From the NCBI RefSeq assembly GCF_002102395.1, contig NZ_LQPZ01000030.1:1-64000 (forward strand): a stretch of 64,000 nucleotides of DNA, given 5' to 3'. A program made the translations under genes and the position numbers. The notes under the pieces were generated by a model that saw only the letters and a program-made list of their open reading frames with translations, was not told where the DNA came from and ran no database searches. The stretch is from Mycolicibacillus trivialis (GTDB lineage: Bacteria > Actinomycetota > Actinomycetes > Mycobacteriales > Mycobacteriaceae). This document shows, one piece after another, positions 33,067 to 43,908 of this stretch (positions are counted from its first letter, which is position 1; each line of letters starts with the position of its first letter).

Positions 33067-34065
33067 TCAGCGCACAGCCGGGCTGCGCGCCGACTCGCCG
33101 TCGACCACCCGGCTCTTGTACAAGCTGGCGACGGTGGTGATGATGATCGTCGCCGCGATCACCGCCAGGCTCACCCAGGTGCGGATCTCCGGTATCGCCA
33201 ACGCGATCGGGCGGCCGCCGTTGAGGAACGGCACGTCGTTGGAGTGCAACGCCTGCAGCAGCATCTTCACCGCGATGAAGCACAGGATGAAGGTCAGCCC
33301 TTGGCGCAGGTACACCAGCCGCTGCAGCAGCTTGCCGAGCAGGAAGTACAGCTGACGTAAGCCCATCAACGCCAGGGCGTTCGCCGTGAAGACCAGATAC
33401 GGCTCCCGGGTGAGACCGTAGACGGCCGGGATCGAGTCCAACGCGAAGATCACGTCGGTGGTGCCCAGCGCCAGAACAACCAGGAACATCGGTGTGATGA
33501 CCCGCTTGCCGCCCTGCTTGACGTACAACTTCAGACCGCTCCAGTCGTCGGTGGCCTTGAAGTGGGTCCGGGCGAATCGCACCACCTTGTTCTCGGCGTC
33601 CTCGTCGGAGGGCGGGCGGCGGGCCATCGTGATCCCGGTGTAGAGCAGGAACGCGCCGAAGATGTAGAAGATCCAGGAGAACTGCTGGATCGCGACGGCG
33701 CCCAGCGCGATGAACACGCCGCGGAGCAGCAGCGCCAACACGATGCCGACGAACAGCGCCTCCTGTTCGTATCGTTTGGGCACCTTGAAGCTGGCGATGA
33801 TGAGCACGAAGACGAACAGGTTGTCGACCGACAGGCTGTACTCGGTGATCCACCCCGCGAAGAACTGCATCCCGTACGTTCTGTCGTGGCCGAACCACAC
33901 CCACAGGCCGAACGCCACCGCGAGCAGCAGGTAGCCGGTGAGCGCGATCGCGCATTCCCGCGTCGAAGGCTCGTGGGGCCGGCGGGCGATGATCGCCACG
34001 TCGAACAGCAAAATGGTGGCCGCCACCGTCAACGTGACGATCCACTCCAGCGTCGATACCTGCAA
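33067..34065 (-). CDS. TerC/Alx family integral membrane protein
   Basis: A 332-residue polytopic protein with about nine hydrophobic segments. The TerC family signature Asp-containing motifs are visible as EYSLSVDNLFVFVLI in one half and LGTTDVIFALDSIPAV in the other, the paired acidic helices thought to carry metal. Family members (TerC, Alx, MeeF/MeeY) are implicated in manganese efflux, metallation of exported proteins and tellurite resistance. The start is TTG (LQVSTLEWIV), with GGAGG at -14; a different start cannot be excluded. The gene is not at this position in M. tuberculosis. Confidence 0.88.
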   Translation of the reverse strand: MQVSTLEWIVTLTVAATILLFDVAIIARRPHEPSTRECAIALTGYLLLAVAFGLWVWFGHDRTYGMQFFAGWITEYSLSVDNLFVFVLIIASFKVPKRYEQEALFVGIVLALLLRGVFIALGAVAIQQFSWIFYIFGAFLLYTGITMARRPPSDEDAENKVVRFARTHFKATDDWSGLKLYVKQGGKRVITPMFLVVLALGTTDVIFALDSIPAVYGLTREPYLVFTANALALMGLRQLYFLLGKLLQRLVYLRQGLTFILCFIAVKMLLQALHSNDVPFLNGGRPIALAIPEIRTWVSLAVIAATIIITTVASLYKSRVVDGESARSPAVR

Positions 34066-34113
34066 CGGCCGGGCCTCCGGTCAGCGGGAGGGGTACGAGG
34101 TTGTCCGCCCCGT

Positions 34114-34134
34114 GGTCCGCCACCGTGGCGGACC
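34114..34134. promoter_or_regulatory. perfect palindrome upstream of terC
   Basis: GGTCCGCCAC-C-GTGGCGGACC, two 10-base arms around one base, lies 49-69 bases before the terC start. It could be an operator for a dimeric regulator or a hairpin in the leader. No match to a known manganese (yybP-ykoY) riboswitch was recognised in the 221-bp gap. Confidence 0.5.
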
Positions 34135-34286
34135 GAACCCTTCCCTTCAGTGCCCAGTGTGGCAGGTCGGCGCGGTTCCGGTCCCGCTCCGGGCGCCGGT
34201 TTCCCCAGTGTTCGCCCGCAGGTAACGGCGCGGGCGCCTGCCGGTCGCGTGCGATCCGCCGCACCGCCGAGCCATCCGGGCGGTGG

Positions 34287-37200
34287 TCAATTCCGCGGGC
34301 CGACCAACTCCCGCGCCGCGCCGGCCGACGACCGGGCCGGCCCCGGCCCGTGGCGCGGTGTCCCGGTACGCCGTCCCGGCCCCGGCCGCGCGGACCCGGC
34401 ATCCGGCTGGGCTTCCGCGGTCGGCTGCTCCTCCGTGGCCTGCGCCGCGGCGCGCTGCCGTGCGGCGGACACCCCGCCGGCGACCGCGACGGCGGCGGTC
34501 GCCGCCCCGGCGGTACTCAGCGCCTGCGCCCAGCCGAGCGGGCCGACCGGCGTGCAGCCGAGCAACTGGCTGACGCCCGGCGTGCTGACCATGAGCGCGA
34601 ACGCGGCGAATGAGCCGGCGGCGGTGAGCAGGACCAGCGGAGCCTGCGAGTCCACCACGGTTTGGCCCAGCTCGGTGGTGACCAGGCTGATCAAGGCCAC
34701 CGTCGATGCCCGTTGCGGCGTTCCGGTCGGCGCGGCCATCGCCCAGGCGGTGGTGCCGGCGGCGGCCGTGACCGCGCCCCGGAACGCCACCGCGCGCCAC
34801 AGTGCCCGTTCGTCCATACCGAACGCGACGCGCTGCACGGGCCCGGCCGGCGTGCTCACGGCGACCGCGGTGGCGGGCAGTGCGTCGGTCAGGGTGTTCA
34901 TCAGCAGTAGCTGGCGGGTGTTCAGCGGCGAGTTGCCGGTCAGTGCGGTGCCGATGATGGAGAAGATCACCTCACCCGCGTTGCCGCCGAGCAGCCCGGA
35001 GACCGCGGTCTGCACTCCGCGCCACAGCCGTCGGCCCTCGTCGACGGCGGCCACCAGCGCCTCGATCCGGCCGTCGGTCAACACGAGATCGGCCGTGGCG
35101 TGCGCGGCGTCGCTGCCCCGGGCCACCACACCGATCCCGACGGTGGCGGCGCGGATGGCTGCGGCGTCGTTGGCGCCGTCGCCGACCATGGCGCATACCT
35201 TGCCGGTCCGCTCCAAGGTTTGCACGATCTGCACCTTGTTCTCCGGCGACATCCGGGCGAACACGATCCGGTCGACGGCCGCCCGCTCTTGTTCCTTGCG
35301 CGACAACGCGTTCCATTCCGATCCGGTGATCACCTGGTCGGCGCTGACCCGCACGCCCAGCTCGCCGGCGATCGCGGTCGCGGTGACCGGGTGGTCACCG
35401 GTGATCATCCGGACACTGACGCCCCGGTCGGCCAGGTCGGCCAGCAGCCGCGGCGACTGCGGCCGCGGGGTGTCCGCCAGCCCGAGGAACCCGATCAGGC
35501 TCAACCCGGCGCCGCTGACATCGGCGATGGCGTCCGGGTCGTCCTGCAGCGTCGCCACCTGCCGGGCGCTGAGCTCGCGTTGAGCGACGGCGATCACCCG
35601 CAGGCCTTGAGTGGCCATCCCGGTCACGGTGTCGTCGATGTCTTCCGGGAGCCCCGAACAGGCCGCCAAGACCACTTCGGGAGCACCCTTGACGGTCAGG
35701 TGCGCACCGCAGACCGACGCCGAGAAGGCCCGTCCGGAGCGGAACGGCAGGTGCACGTCGGGTTCGCGCCACGGTGGTGCATCCTCGACGCCGGCTGCGC
35801 CCTCGATGATGGCCTGATCGGTGGCGTGCGCATGCTGCGCCTCCTCCGGCGCGGGCGCGGCCTGCATCGCGGCTACCAAGACGTCGTCGGAGGCGTGACC
35901 GGGCAGTGGCTGAACTGCGGTGACCCGCAACCGGTTCTCGCTGAGGGTTCCGGTCTTGTCGAAGCAGACCACGTTGAGCCGCCCGAGCGCCTCGACCGAG
36001 CGCGGCACCCGCACCAGGGCACCGGACCCGCTCAGTCGCCGGGCCGAGGCGTGCTGCGCCAGGGTGGCCATCAATGGCATCCCCTCCGGAACCGCGGCGA
36101 TGGCCACCGCGATGGTGTTGCCGAGCGCCTGGCGCAGCCCGCCGCCGCGCAGCAGGCCGAGCGCACCGACCAGCACACCGCCGCCGGCGCTGACCGGGAA
36201 CGCCCGGGCCATCAGCTGGCTGAGCTGGTGCTGCAGGCCCACTTCGGGCAGCTCGCCGGAGGCCAGTTCGGTGGCCCGCCGGGCCTGCGTACCCGCCCCA
36301 ACGGCGGTCACCATGGCGGTCGCCGTTCCCGTCACCACCGTGGTCCCGGCGTAGAGCATGCAGCGCCGCTCGGCCAGCTCGGCGCCCGGAGTGGCCGCCA
36401 CCTGCTTGTTCACCGACAGGGATTCCCCGGTCAGGGACGACTCGTCGACCTCGAGATCGGACTCGGTGATCACCCGCGCGTCCGCCGGCACCACTTCGTT
36501 ACTGCGCACTTCGATCACATCGCCGGGCTGCAGCTGATCGGCCGGCACGTCGCGATAGGCCTGCCCATCACCGTTGGCAACCACCTGCCGGGCCGGCGGA
36601 GCCTGCTGGGCCAGAAGGAGATTCAGTCGGCTCTCGGCGCGCAACCGCTGGCCGGCGGCGAGCATGGCGTTGCCGGTCAACACCGTGCCGACCATCATCG
36701 CGTCGATCGGCGACCCCAACACCGCGGTGGCCGCCGAACACAGCGCCAGCACCGGGGTGAGCGGATCGGCCAATTCGGTGCGCACCGCGCGGGCGAATTG
36801 CACCACCGGGTGCGACGGTTCGGGTTCGGGCGGGGTGACGAATGCGGCCGCCACACCGTTCTCCTCGCCGTCGGGCATCAGCACATCGCGCACCTGCTCC
36901 ACCGACATGGCGTGCCAGTCGTAACTGGGCGCCGGGGTCGGCGGGCGGACACCGAGGGTGCGGCGGGCCAACAGGTGACCGGAGATCAGGCCGGCCGCGG
37001 CGCCGAGGGTGACCGGCCCGGGGCCGCGGCCACGGGGCCGACGCACGCCGGGCACCATGAACAGCGCGCCCATCGATGAGGCTCCGATGGAAATCGAGAT
37101 GCCTTGCTGTGCCGCTTCTTTAGCAGCAGGAAGGGCATGCAACACATGCCAGGCGGCGGCCAGGCTCGGCAGCAGAAGGTCTGCCTGCCAAGGCGGTTCG

Positions 37201-38852
37201 CAATCGGCCGCTATGAGGCCCAATCCGAGATCCGCCGAACACAGCGCCTGCCCGGCGGATGCGGAGAGCACGGCGACGGTGTGTCCGGCGCGCTGCAGTT
37301 CGACGAGGGTCTCGGCGATGGCGGCATCGATGGCTTCGTCGTCGATAACTTCGTCGTCGACGGCTTCGTCGATGGCGTCATCGCCCCCGTCGGCCCGGCC
37401 CACCATCGGAATCTCATCGAAAGCGGTACGAAGCCGGCCCAGAATGCCGATGTCGACCGACGCCAGAATGAGTTCCTCGATGGCGCGCGCGTCGGACACC
37501 ACAGCGTTGGCCAGGGGATGCAACGCGGGAAGGACCTGCGCCTCGATACGGCCGGAGCGTCCGGTCCGGGGCACCCCGGCGACCGGGTGCCAGCCCGGAC
37601 GCAGGTCGGGGTCGTCGAGCAACCGCTGCGCCTCGGCCCACGCGGCGGGCAGCTGTGCCGGCGCGGCGCCACGGACCTGCACCACCCGCAGCTTTGTCTG
37701 GCACAGCACGCGGGGGTCGATCAACAAGGCATCGACCTGGTGCAGTCGACGCAGGCTTGCCGGCTGCAACGCCAGCACCTCATGCTGATCCGCCAGGCCG
37801 CGCCCCAGGGTCGCGGCGAACGCCTCGTTGGTGGTGCGCATCGCCTTCGGCGCCGCCACCACCGCCGCGTTCGCCGTCGTGACGGCGTTGCGGCTCAGGG
37901 CCCCGACCAGACCGGCTCCCAGGGCCTGTACCCAGGCGACACGCCTGCCGTGCCGCTCAAGCGGGCCGTCCGGCGCGGGAACCGGCCGGGTCGGCCGGTA
38001 GACGGTGTCCTGGCTGGAGTGGCGGGCCAGGGTCGGCTCATGCCGGATCCAGGCCTGCTCGCCGGCGCGGCTTTCCGCCGCTCGCAGTCCCTGTACCACC
38101 AGATCCACCGTCAGCGTTGCCGGGGACAGCGTGACGACGTGGGCGACGGTGGAAGTCAGCGACAGCACGGTGTCGGTCGCGCCGGACCCGATCCGCGGGG
38201 CCAGAAGACCACGGACCCACGGCTGGTAGTTCGCCAGCGATGCGACCGCGTCGACGGCCACCGGGCCCCGCGGCCAGCGCAGCGCCCGGCCGGCAACCGC
38301 GATCGCCAGCCCGGCGGCGTTGGCGCCGACCATTGCGCCCCGGACCGCCAGCAGCAGCCCATCGCCGGGCAGCGCGTCGGCCCGGCCCGGGGTGTCCCCA
38401 CCGGCGGCCGGGTGACGCTGCTCCGCGTCGGCCACCGCGGTGCACAGCCGGTCCAGGTCGGCCCCGGTGCCGTCGACATCGACCACGGCGCGGGCCAGCG
38501 GCCGGTTCAGCCGCACCGCAGTGACCCCGGGCTGCCCCTGCAGGGCGTCGAGCACCGCTGCCCCCAACTCGGAGCCGGTGGGGCCATTGAGGCCGCGCAC
38601 CTCGATCCAAATCCGGTTGTCGCCTTGCCAGCTGCGTCGGGTCGCCGTCGCGACCGAGGTTCGGCCCGCGAGCACCTTGCCGACTTCCCGGGCTGGGCGG
38701 GCTGCCAGATCGAGGGCGGCCGAGGTCACCGAGCCGGCGGTGTCGACGGCGGCGGTCGCCGCTTGGCCGGCGGCGCCAACGGCCGCCTCGATCGCCGTGG
38801 CGGTGGCGCGGATGCCCAGCGGGACGGCATGCAGCGGTAGGAATTTCTTCAT
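34287..38852 (-). CDS. ctpI: CtpI-type cation-transporting P-type ATPase
   Basis: A 1521-residue P-type ATPase. The C-terminal two-thirds form an intact ATPase: actuator TGES (808-811), membrane PEGMP (922-926), phosphorylated Asp965 in CFDKTGTL, KGAPE (1055-1059), TGDH and the hinge GDGAND (1224-1229), plus C-terminal membrane helices. The overall pattern is nearest the P2 (calcium-type) group; the ion is unknown. Residues 1-640 are unlike ordinary ATPases. An HMA-like fold without CxxC lies at about 75-140, and two segments echo the catalytic sites in decayed form (LLIDPRVLCQTKLRVV near Asp379 and 525-560). An acidic insert lies at 491-513. The Pro/Ala/Arg tail is disordered. It lies 49 bp after a small membrane-protein gene and is probably co-transcribed with it. 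Confidence 0.93.
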   Translation of the reverse strand: MKKFLPLHAVPLGIRATATAIEAAVGAAGQAATAAVDTAGSVTSAALDLAARPAREVGKVLAGRTSVATATRRSWQGDNRIWIEVRGLNGPTGSELGAAVLDALQGQPGVTAVRLNRPLARAVVDVDGTGADLDRLCTAVADAEQRHPAAGGDTPGRADALPGDGLLLAVRGAMVGANAAGLAIAVAGRALRWPRGPVAVDAVASLANYQPWVRGLLAPRIGSGATDTVLSLTSTVAHVVTLSPATLTVDLVVQGLRAAESRAGEQAWIRHEPTLARHSSQDTVYRPTRPVPAPDGPLERHGRRVAWVQALGAGLVGALSRNAVTTANAAVVAAPKAMRTTNEAFAATLGRGLADQHEVLALQPASLRRLHQVDALLIDPRVLCQTKLRVVQVRGAAPAQLPAAWAEAQRLLDDPDLRPGWHPVAGVPRTGRSGRIEAQVLPALHPLANAVVSDARAIEELILASVDIGILGRLRTAFDEIPMVGRADGGDDAIDEAVDDEVIDDEAIDAAIAETLVELQRAGHTVAVLSASAGQALCSADLGLGLIAADCEPPWQADLLLPSLAAAWHVLHALPAAKEAAQQGISISIGASSMGALFMVPGVRRPRGRGPGPVTLGAAAGLISGHLLARRTLGVRPPTPAPSYDWHAMSVEQVRDVLMPDGEENGVAAAFVTPPEPEPSHPVVQFARAVRTELADPLTPVLALCSAATAVLGSPIDAMMVGTVLTGNAMLAAGQRLRAESRLNLLLAQQAPPARQVVANGDGQAYRDVPADQLQPGDVIEVRSNEVVPADARVITESDLEVDESSLTGESLSVNKQVAATPGAELAERRCMLYAGTTVVTGTATAMVTAVGAGTQARRATELASGELPEVGLQHQLSQLMARAFPVSAGGGVLVGALGLLRGGGLRQALGNTIAVAIAAVPEGMPLMATLAQHASARRLSGSGALVRVPRSVEALGRLNVVCFDKTGTLSENRLRVTAVQPLPGHASDDVLVAAMQAAPAPEEAQHAHATDQAIIEGAAGVEDAPPWREPDVHLPFRSGRAFSASVCGAHLTVKGAPEVVLAACSGLPEDIDDTVTGMATQGLRVIAVAQRELSARQVATLQDDPDAIADVSGAGLSLIGFLGLADTPRPQSPRLLADLADRGVSVRMITGDHPVTATAIAGELGVRVSADQVITGSEWNALSRKEQERAAVDRIVFARMSPENKVQIVQTLERTGKVCAMVGDGANDAAAIRAATVGIGVVARGSDAAHATADLVLTDGRIEALVAAVDEGRRLWRGVQTAVSGLLGGNAGEVIFSIIGTALTGNSPLNTRQLLLMNTLTDALPATAVAVSTPAGPVQRVAFGMDERALWRAVAFRGAVTAAAGTTAWAMAAPTGTPQRASTVALISLVTTELGQTVVDSQAPLVLLTAAGSFAAFALMVSTPGVSQLLGCTPVGPLGWAQALSTAGAATAAVAVAGGVSAARQRAAAQATEEQPTAEAQPDAGSARPGPGRRTGTPRHGPGPARSSAGAARELVGPRN

Positions 38853-38901
38853 GTCGAATCGACCTAACGTGGTTCGGGAGCGGTAGCGGCGGTGCCGTCG
38901 G

Positions 38902-39327
38902 TCAGCGCCTGGTCGTCCTGGAGCGGGCCGGCCGTCCGGGGGTGGGCCGGGATGACTTCTTCGCCGGCGTCTTCGTCCCCGTCTTCACCGAGGCCAACTT
39001 CGGGGCCTCGTCGGCCGGTTCGGTCGCGGCCTGCGGCGACCGGCGGTTCAGCTGCTGCACCACCAGCGCACCGCCGCCGACGGCGGCGACCACCGGCCAG
39101 GCCACCAGTCCGCTGGCGCCCAGCGCGCCCAACGTCAGCGCGGCCGCCGGCGTCGAGTGGCTGCCGGAGCGGACCCCGCGCCGCACCCCGTTGACTGTCC
39201 CGGTCACGCCGCCGGCCGCCCCGCTGACGACCGCGCCTCCGACGGCCCCGGCGGCCGCGGTGGTTGCGCCGGCCGCCCAGCCGATCGTGTCAGTTGCTTT
39301 GCGGACAGCGCCGCCGATGAGACTCAT
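38902..39327 (-). CDS. small membrane protein with Lys/Arg-rich histone-like tail, upstream of ctpI
   Basis: A 141-residue protein not recognised as a named family. It has a Gly/Ala-rich hydrophobic region (about 16-42), a basic loop (NGVRRGVRSGSHS), a second hydrophobic helix (about 62-90, ending GGGALVVQQL) and a tail rich in Lys, Arg, Pro and Thr ([28 protein letters not shown] in outline). The ATG has a perfect AAGGAG seven bases upstream. Placement 49 bp before ctpI suggests an accessory subunit or regulator of that pump; the basic tail may bind lipid or nucleic acid. Function is inference only. Confidence 0.75.
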   Translation of the reverse strand: MSLIGGAVRKATDTIGWAAGATTAAAGAVGGAVVSGAAGGVTGTVNGVRRGVRSGSHSTPAAALTLGALGASGLVAWPVVAAVGGGALVVQQLNRRSPQAATEPADEAPKLASVKTGTKTPAKKSSRPTPGRPARSRTTRR

Positions 39328-39647
39328 AGGGACTCCTTGCGCGTAGGGAAACGGGTCGGACATCCACAGCGACGCTGTGGAACCGGCATGCGACGGCACG
39401 CCACCCTGCTGTCGGGTGACGCTTCGAATGCGAATACGCGCATCGAGACCTCCGGCCATCACACACCGCCAGAGGTCTCTCCCACCGAAAAAACGGCCCG
39501 CGGTGCCGGTCGACCGAGACCGGTCAACGTGATGACGACACCGCCGCGAAGGAATACTCCCCTCTAACCGCGAAACGGTACCAGAACCGGCGGCGCCACG
39601 GCGGTCGTTCTCGGCAGCAACCCGGCGCTTGAGTAGCTTCTACAGGT
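39328..39647. other. divergent intergenic region ctpI operon / flippase-like gene
   Basis: A 320-bp gap with no supported coding frame. It holds a palindrome CCACAGC-GAC-GCTGTGG (39364-39380), 37 bases upstream of the small membrane protein start, and an inverted repeat GAGACCTC (39445-39452) with GAGGTCTC (39472-39479). Both are candidate operators for the ctpI operon. A TAGCTT at 39634-39639 fits a leaderless start for the plus-strand gene. The region is AT-richer than the genes beside it. Confidence 0.55.
39634..39639 (+). promoter_or_regulatory. -10 element upstream of the flippase-like gene
   Basis: TAGCTT ends eight bases before the GTG at 39648; no ribosome-binding site is visible, so a leaderless transcript is likely. 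Confidence 0.4.
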
Positions 39648-40901
39648 GTGCCGGTACCACCGATCACCGCCCGAGGCGCCGGCCGTGCCGGGCCGGTCGC
39701 CCGCGGCAGCGTGGCCCGGGTGGGGACCGCGACCGCGCTGTCGGCGCTCTGCGGCTACCTGGTGCTGTATCTGGCCGCCCGGGATCTCGATCCGGCCGGC
39801 TTCGCCGTGTTCGCGGTGTTCTGGGGGGCGTTCGGGCTGGTCAACGGCGCCGCCAACGGCCTGCTTCAGGAATCCACCCGCGAAGTGCGCACGGCCCGCC
39901 GCACCACCGAGTCGGCCGGGCCGTGGACCCGACCGCTGCGGGTGGCCGCCGGGCTGGGGACGGCGGCCGCCCTGGTCGCGGTCGCGACCGCGCCGCTGTG
40001 GTCCGGCCGGGTGTTCGCCGACGAGCGGGTGTTGAGCATCCTGCTGCTCGCCGCGGGGGTGGCGGGGTTCTGTATGCACGCGACCGTGTTGGGGATGCTG
40101 GCCGGGGTGGACCGCTGGAGCGCCTACGGCGCGCTGATGGTCACCGACGCGGCGATGCGGGTCGCGGTGGCCACCGCCGGGTTCGTGATCGGCTGGGGGC
40201 TGGGCGGCTACCTGTGGGCCACCGTCGCCGGATCGGTGGCCTGGCTGCTGGTGCTGCTGGTCTCGCCGGGGGCGCGGGCCGCCGCGCTGCTGCGCACCCC
40301 GGGCACCGCCGGATCGTTCCTGCGCGGGGCGGCGCATTCGATCACCGCGGCCGGAGCCAGCGCAGTCCTGGTGATGGGCTTTCCGGTGCTGCTGAAGGCG
40401 ACCGCCGGTGATCTCGGCGCGGCGGGCGGAGTGCTCATTCTGGCGGTGACCGCCACCCGTGCGCCGCTGCTGGTGCCGCTGACCGCGCTGCAGGGCAACC
40501 TGGTGGCGCACTTCGTCGACCAGCGGGCGCGGCGACTGGCCGCGCTGGTGGCGCCGGCCCTGGTGGTGGCGGCCGCGGGTGGGCTCGGCGTGGTGGCGGC
40601 CCGCCTGGTCGGGCCGTGGCTGCTGACGACGCTGTTCGGACCCGACTATCACGCCGACGGGATGCTGCTGGCCTGGCTGACGGTGGCCGCGGTGGTGATC
40701 GCGATGCTGACCCTGACCGGCGCGGCGACGGTGGCCGCGGCGGCGCACCGCGCGTACGCGCTCGGGTGGGTGACGGCGACGGCGGTCGCCGCCGTCGTGC
40801 TGCTGCTGCCGTGGGAGTTGCAGACCCGCACGGTGGCGGCCCTGCTGTGCGGTCCGCTGCTGGGCATCGGTGTGCACCTGGCGGCGTTGCGCCGCGCCTG
40901 A
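39648..40901 (+). CDS. polysaccharide flippase-like integral membrane protein (Rv3630-like)
   Basis: A 417-residue protein with about 12 hydrophobic helices and few charges between them. It resembles the MOP/MATE superfamily of polysaccharide (Wzx-type) transporters, for example in the N-terminal LSALCGYLVLYLAARDLDPAGFAVFAVFW pattern (hydrophobic helix followed by a LxPxxFGxF-like loop). It probably moves a lipid-linked sugar across the membrane. In M. tuberculosis the PpgS pair follows it; here galE1 follows directly, convergent and ten bases away. Confidence 0.82.
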   Translation: MPVPPITARGAGRAGPVARGSVARVGTATALSALCGYLVLYLAARDLDPAGFAVFAVFWGAFGLVNGAANGLLQESTREVRTARRTTESAGPWTRPLRVAAGLGTAAALVAVATAPLWSGRVFADERVLSILLLAAGVAGFCMHATVLGMLAGVDRWSAYGALMVTDAAMRVAVATAGFVIGWGLGGYLWATVAGSVAWLLVLLVSPGARAAALLRTPGTAGSFLRGAAHSITAAGASAVLVMGFPVLLKATAGDLGAAGGVLILAVTATRAPLLVPLTALQGNLVAHFVDQRARRLAALVAPALVVAAAGGLGVVAARLVGPWLLTTLFGPDYHADGMLLAWLTVAAVVIAMLTLTGAATVAAAAHRAYALGWVTATAVAAVVLLLPWELQTRTVAALLCGPLLGIGVHLAALRRA

Positions 40902-40911
40902 GTCCCGCCGG

Positions 40912-43669
<2,758 letters not shown>

Positions 43670-43698
43670 CGAGCAGGCACGCGGCCCCGACGTCACCT

Positions 43699-43754
43699 CG
43701 AGTGAAGTTCAGCGGCGGAAAATCGGCGATTTTTCCGCCATGACACTGCACTCG
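43699..43754. repeat. dispersed palindromic repeat, copy 2
   Basis: An imperfect palindrome opens CGAGTGAAGTTCAGCGGCGG and closes CCGCCATGACACTGCACTCG, with a strong inner hairpin GGCGGAAAA...TTTTCCGCC. It lies 30 bases after the Rv3635-like stop and before the convergent tRNA-Thr. On the plus strand it resembles a terminator. It is homologous to copy 1 at 32992-33041. Confidence 0.7.
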
Positions 43755-43787
43755 CGGGCGATACCGCCACTCGCGGGCGATACCGCC
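43750..43787. repeat. 19-bp perfect tandem duplication
   Basis: ACTCGCGGGCGATACCGCC occurs twice head to tail (43750-43768 and 43769-43787), starting inside the right end of the palindrome. It looks like a recent slip duplication in the gap before the tRNA. Confidence 0.9.
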
Positions 43788-43799
43788 GGGTTTCGCGTA

Positions 43800-43875
43800 T
43801 GGAGCCGCCTAGGAGAATCGAACTCCTGACCTATTCATTACGAGTGAATCGCTCTGCCGACTGAGCTAAGGCGGC
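43800..43875 (-). tRNA. tRNA-Thr (anticodon CGT)
   Basis: The minus strand folds into a full 76-nt cloverleaf. The acceptor is GCCGCCT/AGGCGGC, the D-arm holds AGCTCAGTCGGCAGAGC and the anticodon stem is ATTCA/TGAAT with loop CTCGTAA (anticodon CGT, reading ACG). The T-arm is AGGAG-TTCGATT-CTCCT, the discriminator is T, and CCA is encoded. A Thr tRNA at this site, before the holB gene, is conserved in mycobacteria. Confidence 0.98.
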
Positions 43876-43908
43876 CTGCCTGCTGGGCGCGGTCGAGTTT
43901 ACAGGTCC

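Noticed and set aside
34066-34286. yybP-ykoY manganese riboswitch before terC
   Set aside because: The conserved loops of that motif could not be found by eye on the terC strand.
33067-39327. Genomic island carrying terC and ctpI
   Set aside because: No integrase, direct-repeat ends or clear G+C shift were seen; lineage-specific gene content is the simpler reading.
43690-43790. CRISPR-like repeats near the tRNA
   Set aside because: Only one palindrome and one adjacent 19-bp duplication without spacers; no cas genes.
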